DNA of 64,000 bases from Mesorhizobium australicum WSM2073 (lineage in GTDB: Bacteria > Pseudomonadota > Alphaproteobacteria > Rhizobiales > Rhizobiaceae): assembly GCF_000230995.2 (NCBI RefSeq), contig NC_019973.1:930001-994000 (forward strand). The letters are read 5' to 3'. Numbering within the stretch: position 1 is the stretch's first letter; each line of letters starts with the position of its first letter. This document shows positions 47,730 to 54,427 of this stretch, piece after piece. The notes below the pieces were generated by a model that did no database searches, was not told where the DNA came from, and saw nothing but the letters and a program-made list of their open reading frames with translations. The position numbers and the translations under genes were made by a program.

Positions 47730-48310
47730 GGCTTCCATCCATCTGGGAATGCCTTGTCGATCCGACGCCGGACCAGTCGGCGCTTGCTTGCGAACGCTTT
47801 CGGTTCCAGGTCAAGCAACGCCCGAAGTTCTTCGCCGTCGAGTTCGACCATCATAAGATCTGCCAAGTCACGCGCAACTTCATCATCATTGAAGAGTCCG
47901 AGAACGGCAGATCTAAGCCGAGCCGCAGCCTGGTTCTCAGCCAAAGCTGACTCGGGATCGAGCCGCTCGTCGGCAGGGTCGAAGGCAACACTATTTCCAT
48001 CTTTCGTTTTGAGTTTGACGTCATCCATTCCGATCGTCCGGAAGCCGGCTTTGCGGAGCTCACCTGCTATGCTCTTCATCGTCAGGATAAGGAATGCGAC
48101 GGGGTCCACGTCGTAGGGGCAATTTCTCTTGCCATCCAAGGTCCTGCTAATCGCCTCGCTCAGGAGGTCATCGCCTGACGTTGAGCAATACCTGGCATAC
48201 CGTCGGGCAACCTCGCCCACGCGGATCCAGTCTTCGTTTGTCAGCGCGCTAAGCGCTGACACGAATTCGTCGACGCTGAGCGTCTCCGATACGGCTGCAG
48301 TCGGCAGCAT
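47726..48310 (-). CDS. Sigma-70-like (ECF-like) protein
   Basis: 194 residues. Residues ~40-85 ('DDLLSEAISRTLDG...DPVAFLILTMKSIAGELRKAG') resemble sigma region 2, with the late positions of the helix that contacts the -10 box. The C-terminus ('ELDGEELRALLDLEPKAFASKRRLVRRRIDKAF') resembles the region-4 helix-turn-helix. The linker is acidic, as in ECF sigma factors. It should either direct RNA polymerase to a few promoters or act as a related regulator. First gene of the minus-strand operon; GAAGAGGAC precedes the ATG. Confidence 0.7.
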   Translation of the reverse strand: MLPTAAVSETLSVDEFVSALSALTNEDWIRVGEVARRYARYCSTSGDDLLSEAISRTLDGKRNCPYDVDPVAFLILTMKSIAGELRKAGFRTIGMDDVKLKTKDGNSVAFDPADERLDPESALAENQAAARLRSAVLGLFNDDEVARDLADLMMVELDGEELRALLDLEPKAFASKRRLVRRRIDKAFPDGWKP

Positions 48311-48364
48311 GTCCTCTTCCCTTTCCCCCTCCCACTAACATGCAGTGCGCATGAGAAGCACGGA

Positions 48365-48391
48365 CTCGGACATCGAGAAGACATGTCCGAG
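48365..48391. promoter_or_regulatory. Perfect inverted repeat between divergent operons (putative operator)
   Basis: CTCGGACAT, a 9-base spacer, ATGTCCGAG: a perfect 9-bp palindrome in the 140-bp gap between the sigma-like gene and the ubiquitin-like gene. Half-site centres are 18 bases apart, about two helical turns, as for a dimeric regulator. No other candidate operator is seen in the gap. Confidence 0.6.
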
Positions 48392-48450
48392 CGGTGTCGA
48401 CTCACGCGCACATTGGATCAGGTTCCACCAACGCCTGAAAGGCCCCGACC

Positions 48451-49560
48451 ATGACCACCTCCGAAACCACGGGCGCGAGCCCAGCCGAAAGCACTGTGAT
48501 CCTCGAACTTGCGGGTATCGATTTGACCTTCCGTCAGGTCCCGATCGCGGACCATACTCCCACGGGCGGCCAGATCGCGGCCGCCGCTGGCTTGGTCCCA
48601 GCCGAAGATCCCTATGTTCTCCAGTTTCTCACCAATGGCGAGTTGGTCGAGATCCTCGCCTCGCAGCCAGCCGATCTTAAGCTCAACGGTAACCGCTTCC
48701 TTGTGACGTCTAGCGACCGTGCCTACCGTCTGGTCGTCGATGGTGAGCAGTACGATTGGCCGACACGTGTCATTTCTGGGGCGACCATTCGCAAGCTCGC
48801 TACTATCTCGCCTAACGTTCAGCTTTTGCTGGATCGCGAAGGTGAGCCGGATCGTCTCATCGGCGACAACGATCTCATCGATCTCGGCAAGGCCGGCGTC
48901 GAGCGCTTCCACACCCGCAAGGAGTCCTGGAAGCTCAAGGTGCAGGACGTCACGGTCGAGTCCGACACGCCGACGATCGTTGTGTCGGACGCAATGCAGC
49001 GCGCGGGCTTCGATATCAGTCAGCCTTGGCACATCTACCTGAAAGTGCATGGCCAGCCTAAGCAACCCGTCGGAACCAATCAGGTGATCGATCTTCGGAC
49101 TCCCGGCATCGAAAAGATCCGCTTGACTCCCAAGGATGTCAACAACGGCGAGGCTGCCCAGCCCCGCCGTACCTTCGCCATTCTTGAGACGGACGAACTC
49201 CATCTCGATGCCATGGGCAGGAAGTGGGAGACAATCGCTGACGGCGGCCGGCGCTGGCTGCTCATCGAGGACTACCCGCTTCCCACAGGCTACGCGATGC
49301 CCACCATCGTGCTTGCTCTTGAGATTCCATCCTCATATCCAGGGGCTCAGATCGACATGTTTTACGTCTATCCGCCGCTGCGCACGTCTGTGGGCGGGGT
49401 CATCCCGGCCACCCAGACGATCGAGACCATTCTCGGCCGTGGTTTCCAGCGCTGGTCCCGGCATCGTGGGCCCCAGTCGCCATGGAATCCCAGGACCGAC
49501 AATGTGATCACCCATCTGGCACTTGTCGAGGGGGCTATCGCGAAGGAGGTCAACCAGTGA
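48451..49560 (+). CDS. Multi-ubiquitin-like protein fused to an E2-like domain
   Basis: 369 residues. Three ubiquitin-like repeats can be laid out at ~17-90, ~91-157 and ~159-230; each ends in a strand before a charged linker ('NRFLVTSSDR', 'GVERFHTRK', 'GIEKIRLTPKD'), which is the pattern of multi-ubiquitin domains. From ~240 follows a prokaryotic E2-like domain: 'LPTGYAMPTIVLALEIPSSYPGAQIDMFYVYP', 'GFQRWSRHRG' and 'WNPRTDNVITHLALVEGAI'. A catalytic Cys is not obvious in the E2 part. The Ubl repeats would be freed or conjugated by the JAB-E1 protein encoded next (GTGA overlap). The fusion is the modifier and carrier of a bacterial ubiquitin-like pathway, probably antiviral. Confidence 0.82.
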   Translation: MTTSETTGASPAESTVILELAGIDLTFRQVPIADHTPTGGQIAAAAGLVPAEDPYVLQFLTNGELVEILASQPADLKLNGNRFLVTSSDRAYRLVVDGEQYDWPTRVISGATIRKLATISPNVQLLLDREGEPDRLIGDNDLIDLGKAGVERFHTRKESWKLKVQDVTVESDTPTIVVSDAMQRAGFDISQPWHIYLKVHGQPKQPVGTNQVIDLRTPGIEKIRLTPKDVNNGEAAQPRRTFAILETDELHLDAMGRKWETIADGGRRWLLIEDYPLPTGYAMPTIVLALEIPSSYPGAQIDMFYVYPPLRTSVGGVIPATQTIETILGRGFQRWSRHRGPQSPWNPRTDNVITHLALVEGAIAKEVNQ

Positions 49561-50933
49561 ACACCACTTCGCTCGTCGTCTCCGCTGGTATCAACGCGGC
49601 GCTGCAGACCCACCTGTTTCCGGGCGACGGCAACGAAGCGGCGGGGATCCTACTTTGCTCCTCCGCACCTGGCGAACGCCTTAAGCTGTTGGCGAACAAG
49701 TGGATCCCCGTCCCTCACGCTGCCTGTCAGGTCCGCGAGCCCGATCGCATCTCGTGGCCCGGAAGCAGTATCGAAGAGGCGATTGACCACGGCGAGGCCG
49801 AGAATCTCTGCGTTGTATTGATCCATTCCCATCCTGGTGGCTACTTCGACTTTTCGTTGGTCGACGATCAGAGCGACCGTGTGACCGTACGCGCGTTGCT
49901 CGCAGCGTACGGGGATCGGCATGGATCAGCGATAATGACGCCCGATGGGGCGATTAAGGCGCGGATCTACAACCATGCGCTCGAAGCCAGTGTTGTTGAC
50001 CTGGTGATGGTTCCAGGCGCGGATATCGCTCTTTGGTGGAGCGATGGAGACATGCGCCGACCAATGGCGTTTACGAGCGAGATGACCACGTGGAACAGTC
50101 GACTGTCGGCTGCCGTCATTGGGGCCTCGGGGACAGGCTCTATCGTCATCGAGCAGCTAGCCCGGCTAGGTTTCGGCCGTATTGTCGCCGTTGAGTTCGA
50201 TATCGTGGAACTGAGGAATCTCAACCGGATTCTCAACACGACCCGAGCCGATGCCGAAATTAGATTGCCCAAAGTCGAGGTGATGGCTCGAGCCGTCGCT
50301 CTTCACCGTGGTGCAGGCGTGCTCATCCCGGTCGCGTCCTCCATCATGAACCGCGACGCGATCATTGCCGCTGCGGGCTGCGACTTCCTTTTCTGCTGCG
50401 TCGACACGCTTGAGGCGCGATATGTAGCCGATCTAATGACGATCGCCTTTCTAATGCCAGCTATCGATATGGGCGTTGTCATCCCGGTCCGCCGACAAAA
50501 CAATCGTGCCTTCATCGCCGATGTGGTCGGTCGGATCGACTATGTCTATCCCGGTGGGTCCAGCCTTGAAGAAAGGGGGGTTTACTGCCCAGAAACGCTA
50601 AGAGCGGAATATCTGCGGTTCAACGCACCGGCAGCGCATCAGGATCTTCTCCAAGAAGGCTACATCAAAGGCATGGTGGAGCAGGCCCCCTCCGTGATCA
50701 CCCTGAATATGCGGGCAGCATCTGCGGCTGTCGGCGAGTTAATTGCCCGCCTCTATCACTTCCGGCACGAGCCCAATCGCCGTTATGCCAGGACGCTATT
50801 CAGCCTCGCGGCCGGCGACGAGGACTTTACCGCAGAGGACGAGTTCCAGTCATCGCCGTCGCCGGACCTAGCAAGAGGCAATGCCGAACCATTGCTCGGC
50901 TTGCCCGCCCTTGCGTCGAGGAGGAAGCGATGA
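49557..50933 (+). CDS. JAB deubiquitinase-E1 (ThiF-like) fusion protein
   Basis: 458 residues starting with GTG, which overlaps the previous stop and has a perfect AAGGAGGT. The N-terminal JAB/JAMM domain has E27 and the zinc site H90-S-H92-x7-S100-x2-D103. The C-terminal domain from ~180 is an E1-type adenylating fold: 'VIGASGTGSIVIEQLARLGFGRIVAVEFDIVELRNLNR', then 'CCVDTLEARY' with the expected Asp. Cys344 in 'GVYCPETLR' is a possible thioester site. One polypeptide thus holds a protease that trims and an enzyme that activates Ubl tails. Such E1-E2-JAB sets, without a CD-NTase, are the hallmark of stand-alone bacterial Ubl conjugation systems. Confidence 0.88.
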   Translation: MNTTSLVVSAGINAALQTHLFPGDGNEAAGILLCSSAPGERLKLLANKWIPVPHAACQVREPDRISWPGSSIEEAIDHGEAENLCVVLIHSHPGGYFDFSLVDDQSDRVTVRALLAAYGDRHGSAIMTPDGAIKARIYNHALEASVVDLVMVPGADIALWWSDGDMRRPMAFTSEMTTWNSRLSAAVIGASGTGSIVIEQLARLGFGRIVAVEFDIVELRNLNRILNTTRADAEIRLPKVEVMARAVALHRGAGVLIPVASSIMNRDAIIAAAGCDFLFCCVDTLEARYVADLMTIAFLMPAIDMGVVIPVRRQNNRAFIADVVGRIDYVYPGGSSLEERGVYCPETLRAEYLRFNAPAAHQDLLQEGYIKGMVEQAPSVITLNMRAASAAVGELIARLYHFRHEPNRRYARTLFSLAAGDEDFTAEDEFQSSPSPDLARGNAEPLLGLPALASRRKR

Positions 50934-51301
50934 TGCAACGCTTGCGCCGGCGGGTGGGTGCCCTTGTTGCCGAATGGCGTCGTGGGTTCGAGGATGTCCG
51001 CGAAAGATTTGGGCCGGCTCGACGCCTAGTCATAGTACATGGTGACAGCCTTCCGGAGCGCATGCCGAGCCGTGATCTTGTTTTGGCTCGGGATGGTAGT
51101 GAGGACTGGTGCATGGGGATGAAATGCCCTTGCGGTTGCGGCCGTACCATCGAATTGCTGGTCTTTCCGGAGGCGAAGCCACGCTGGTCGCTCAAGGTGG
51201 ATCGGCGGCGGAGGCCCAGTTTGACCCCGTCGGTGTGGCTACAGACCGGCTGCCGCTCGCACTTCTGGGTGCGGAACGGCCGGGTTCACTGGTCCCGATG
51301 A
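50930..51301 (+). CDS. DUF6527 family protein
   Basis: 123 residues, joined to the JAB-E1 gene by an ATGA overlap. It has a zinc-like cluster 'MKCPCGCGRTIELLVFPEAKPRW', then 'SLTPSVWLQTGCRSHFWVRNGRVHW', the two conserved blocks I associate with DUF6527. The family is known to me from gene neighbourhoods of bacterial ubiquitin-like (Bub, or type II BIL) operons, where it is thought to be a peptidase acting on the modifier; its exact chemistry here cannot be read from sequence. Confidence 0.8.
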   Translation: MMQRLRRRVGALVAEWRRGFEDVRERFGPARRLVIVHGDSLPERMPSRDLVLARDGSEDWCMGMKCPCGCGRTIELLVFPEAKPRWSLKVDRRRRPSLTPSVWLQTGCRSHFWVRNGRVHWSR

Positions 51302-51343
51302 AAGCAGGCCTCGCCCAGCTTGAGGCGTTCTCGGCTGCTTCCA

Positions 51344-51550
51344 ATGACCTATGTCTCCGGTCTCGTTTCCGGCAACCTCTGGAAGGGCGCCCAATTCTTC
51401 GGTCAGACGCGGGCAGGCGGTGGAATCGTCAGCGGGCTCGTCGCAACGGGAGTCCTTCAGTCGCTTTGTATATTGTCGGACGGACTCTTGACGGAGGGTC
51501 AGTTGGCGATTCTAATGCAGGTGGTCGACTTGGAGGAGAGCAGATGCTAG
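51344..51550 (+). CDS. Small unknown protein in the Ubl operon
   Basis: 68 residues, partly hydrophobic ('TYVSGLVSGNLWKGAQFFGQTRAGGGIVSGLVATGVL'), with no clear ribosome site (a TTG at 51320 is the alternative start). It overlaps the next gene by 7 bp, which supports it being real. A single membrane-like stretch may be present. Not recognised. Confidence 0.5.
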   Translation: MTYVSGLVSGNLWKGAQFFGQTRAGGGIVSGLVATGVLQSLCILSDGLLTEGQLAILMQVVDLEESRC

Positions 51551-51864
51551 CGGCGACGTCGATGGATCGCGATGAGAGTCCCGCTCCATTTCACGTCGCT
51601 TTGCGAATTCTGAGCAGTGAGCGATCTATACCGGAGAAGCTCGCTGTTTATCTCCGTGATGTGATGACCCAAGCCCTGCAGATCGCGTCGGATCCGGATA
51701 CGATAGACGGCGAGACATTGCCCGAGGCAATTCGACTTGCTCTGGACCTCCGCGAGTCAGACGCCCTGAGAGCTGCCGTTGGCATGGTTGGAGCCGGCAC
51801 GATCTCGGCGGAACTGGCGAGGGAAATCCTTTCGGCGGAGCACAAGTTTGCGGTCACGCGTTGA
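51544..51864 (+). CDS. Small helical unknown protein in the Ubl operon
   Basis: 106 residues from the ATG at 51544, preceded by GGAGGAGAG; the same frame is open further left but reads as non-coding there. It is mainly helical ('FHVALRILSSERSIPEKLAVYLRDVMTQALQI', 'ETLPEAIRLALDLRESDALRAAVGMVGAGTISAELAREIL'). Not recognised. Overlaps on both sides argue for translational coupling. Confidence 0.55.
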   Translation: MLAATSMDRDESPAPFHVALRILSSERSIPEKLAVYLRDVMTQALQIASDPDTIDGETLPEAIRLALDLRESDALRAAVGMVGAGTISAELAREILSAEHKFAVTR

Positions 51865-52906
51865 TCTGCATCTCGTCGCAAACACGCTCAAACAGCTAAA
51901 CGATTCTGCCTATTTTGAGCAGCGACTGCACGAATTCACCCGACATTTGATTGGGGCGATCGAGCATGTTCTCGACAATCCAGGCAAATACGACGCGGCG
52001 GTCGAAGAGACCTTCGCCAAAGTTGCGCGGAGCGTGCAGTCCTATCTCTCCGGGAGCACGAACAATGAGGTGCCGTACGAGGTGGTCTACTGCCTCACCG
52101 ACGCCCTTAAGCGGTGGAAGCTAAGCGAAGCGGTTATCGTCACGTTCCTGACAGAGGACCGCAACGCACATCACGACTTCCATCTGCGGAACTCCGATCC
52201 TTGGCTATTCATCGAGGCCTTCATCACAGACTATGATCCGCAGGGATTTAAGCTGCCTTTGGTGATGATCGGTGTACCTCGAATTTACGCTCACAAGCCC
52301 GTCTTCTGCGTTCCGCTGTTCCACGAACTAGGTCACTTCGTCGACCACCAGCACAGTGTTAGCGCGGTTTCGATGATTCAGAATTCAAACCTGATCGGCC
52401 CGCAAAACGGTAACGAACTGAGCCATCGCCGAGAGTACTTCGCAGATCTGTTTGCGGCGTGCTTTGTTGGACGATCAAGCATCGCAGCCCTCGAGGCTAT
52501 CGCGCCGAACGTTTCCTCTTCGCTCACCCACCCGGCTACGGCCGACCGAGCGGCTCTCGTGGATGCTTTTCTGGCTGGCGGATCACATCCCATAATAGAC
52601 CTAGTGCAGAATGCATTGCAGGCTCTTCAACTCCCAACCTTGACCCCGATCTTTCAGCGCGTCGAGGTCGGTGCCGACTACGACGACATTCGTACTTTTG
52701 TGCCTGCATCAATGGAGCAGGTCTATGGGCTCTTCGACAGCGCCTGGAACTACCTGTTCGGCGCTATCGACAATAACCGAAATCCATGGAATTTCTCATC
52801 AGCGAAAGACGGCGATATCGAGGTACTCACGAACGACCTTACCGAGAAATCGATCCGAAACTTCGCCATAAGGCAGGCATGGGATGTCGCTTCTACAGGC
52901 TCCTGA
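51848..52906 (+). CDS. Zinc metallopeptidase-like (HExxH) protein in the Ubl operon
   Basis: About 352 residues. No ATG is in frame near the 5' end; the TTG at 51848 with GGCGGAG upstream is the best start, but this is uncertain. The zincin motif is H159-E160-L-G-H163 in 'VPLFHELGHFVDH', and a third ligand is likely in 'RREYFADLFAACF' ~35 residues on. The N-terminal half is helical and unassigned. A target within or outside the Ubl pathway is possible; by position it may be the effector. It overlaps the next gene by 23 bp. Confidence 0.7.
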   Translation: MRSRVDLHLVANTLKQLNDSAYFEQRLHEFTRHLIGAIEHVLDNPGKYDAAVEETFAKVARSVQSYLSGSTNNEVPYEVVYCLTDALKRWKLSEAVIVTFLTEDRNAHHDFHLRNSDPWLFIEAFITDYDPQGFKLPLVMIGVPRIYAHKPVFCVPLFHELGHFVDHQHSVSAVSMIQNSNLIGPQNGNELSHRREYFADLFAACFVGRSSIAALEAIAPNVSSSLTHPATADRAALVDAFLAGGSHPIIDLVQNALQALQLPTLTPIFQRVEVGADYDDIRTFVPASMEQVYGLFDSAWNYLFGAIDNNRNPWNFSSAKDGDIEVLTNDLTEKSIRNFAIRQAWDVASTGS

Positions 52907-53483
52907 AATCCATCGCCGAATCGGCCTGACAGACAGCGCCAGGCTGTACATCGATCCGCTCCTTGAACCGAGCCAAGTTGGCGAGGTGAGCATCGATCTC
53001 CGACTGGGACCCGACTTTCTCGTCTCCCTGCTGACGCGCAAGGCTGCGGTTGAGTTGGCAACCCTGCCTCGGCGCGGAGTATCGTCCTATTTCCGCATGA
53101 CCCGTCGGGAGGTCGGTGATAAGTTCGTCCTCTATTCCGGCCAGATCGTATTGGCGACTTCGCTAGAGTACGTCGGCATGCCCAACGATGTGTACGCCGA
53201 CATCATTAGCCGGAGTAGTTACAGCAGGCTCGGAATTCACCTGAACACCATGATCCAACCGGGGTTCCGAGGGTGTATCCCACTCGAACTTGTTAATCAC
53301 GGCAACAACCCAGTGGAGTTGGTGGTAGGCAGTCGGCTCGTCCAGGCGCGGCTATTCTCCGTGGGTACAGCAAGCGGCTACCAGTCTGGTTCCAGCAATC
53401 GGAAGTATCTAGGTAACGTGCGACCAATCGTATCGCGGGCGCAAGACGACAAAGATCTCGCAATCCTGTCCAAAATGCGCTAA
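52884..53483 (+). CDS. dCTP deaminase-like protein
   Basis: 199 residues of the dCTP deaminase/dUTPase fold: 'GEVSIDLRLGPDF' (~34-45), 'DIISRSSYSRLGIHLNT' (~107-122) and 'QPGFRGCIPLELVNHGNNPVEL' with E135 in the place of the deaminase catalytic Glu; there is no dUTPase-type Asp motif. It should convert dCTP to dUTP. Stand-alone phage-activated dCTP deaminases are a known defence that depletes nucleotides, so this may be an effector arm of the Ubl operon rather than housekeeping. It is the last gene of that operon. Confidence 0.85.
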   Translation: MSLLQAPEIHRRIGLTDSARLYIDPLLEPSQVGEVSIDLRLGPDFLVSLLTRKAAVELATLPRRGVSSYFRMTRREVGDKFVLYSGQIVLATSLEYVGMPNDVYADIISRSSYSRLGIHLNTMIQPGFRGCIPLELVNHGNNPVELVVGSRLVQARLFSVGTASGYQSGSSNRKYLGNVRPIVSRAQDDKDLAILSKMR

Positions 53484-53563
53484 CGAGATCAGCGGCCAAT
53501 GCGCGTCGTATGGCGCTCTCTCCCCAAAATCTTCAGATCGGCCTCCGAGGATGACCCGGAGGA

Positions 53564-54154
53564 TCAGTCGGAACCCGCACGCACTGTCTCCACATGGAGT
53601 GATCCCTCGGGAAGCGGCCGCAGCAGTTCCGCCTCGGGTTTCGTCAGATAAATCCACGCACCCCAATCCGCTGGCTGCAGCACGACAATTTGACGATCGT
53701 GAATGGGCGCGACGTCTGGGCCGGGTTCGGTCGTCAGCATCGTGAAGGCGGGCGGATGATTGCCTTGGCCCTCACGCCAAAGGCCCGCGATCGCCATAAA
53801 TGGCGCATTCTTCAGAGTGAACCGGTGCTTGGCTTTTGGATATTTCTTGCCGGTGAATTCGAAGAAAGCGCTCGCCGGAATCAGGCAGCGATTGCTATTG
53901 GCGAAGCTTCGCCCGTCTGACCGGAAGTTGAATATCGGCCCGCCTTTGCCCGAGGGCGGAAAGCTGAAATTCATTTGAACCAGTTCGATCAGATTGCCGG
54001 TCGCGCGCATGGCCGGCCCCATGTCGTTGATCTTGACGTCGTCCGACTGAGGCAGGTCGAGTTCTGTCTGTTGCGTCGGGATGCCGAGTTCCAGGTCCTG
54101 CATCATCTTGCAGTATTCGGCCCAGCGGATGTGTTGTTCGTAGTCGTTGCACAT
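53564..54154 (-). CDS. SRAP family protein (SOS response-associated peptidase, YedK/HMCES-like)
   Basis: 196 residues starting at the second of two nearby ATGs (54154) so that Cys2 ('MCNDY') becomes the new N-terminus, as the family requires for the thiazolidine link to abasic sites; GAGGG precedes it. Other family marks are 'NSNRCLIPASAFFEF' (with the conserved Asn and Glu) and 'APIHDRQIVVL', where the usual H-x-R-M-P reads H-D-R-Q-I. It shields abasic sites in single-stranded DNA. Convergent with the Ubl operon. No LexA box seen in front. Confidence 0.88.
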   Translation of the reverse strand: MCNDYEQHIRWAEYCKMMQDLELGIPTQQTELDLPQSDDVKINDMGPAMRATGNLIELVQMNFSFPPSGKGGPIFNFRSDGRSFANSNRCLIPASAFFEFTGKKYPKAKHRFTLKNAPFMAIAGLWREGQGNHPPAFTMLTTEPGPDVAPIHDRQIVVLQPADWGAWIYLTKPEAELLRPLPEGSLHVETVRAGSD

Positions 54155-54427
54155 GACCCTCAACTTAGAGACTTTTCGTCATTTTTCGAGGGCTCTATCG
54201 GGCGTCCCCCACGGGCCGGGCTGTCGGCAAAGCCGAAGCCCCGCCTGCGACGGGTCTTCACCCTTACGGGCTTCCATCCCTGACGCGAGATCGGTCACGC
54301 CGACCTTTCCTTGCTTCCGCCGGTGGGTATCGAGACGAGTCGATGAGAGTGAGAGTGCAGACCGGGTTTGCCGTGACGGGTTGAAGGTCGGGAGAGAGTC
54401 TCCTGGCGCCCGTCGCGGAGAACCGCG

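Noticed and set aside
51109..51543. 5' part of the frame ending at 51864, as one 251-residue protein
   Set aside because: It overlaps the DUF6527 gene and a small gene in other frames; only the part after the ATG at 51544, with GGAGGAGAG before it, looks coding.
48451..53483. CBASS type II system
   Set aside because: E1-E2-JAB genes are present, but there is no CD-NTase or cyclic-nucleotide effector in or near the operon.
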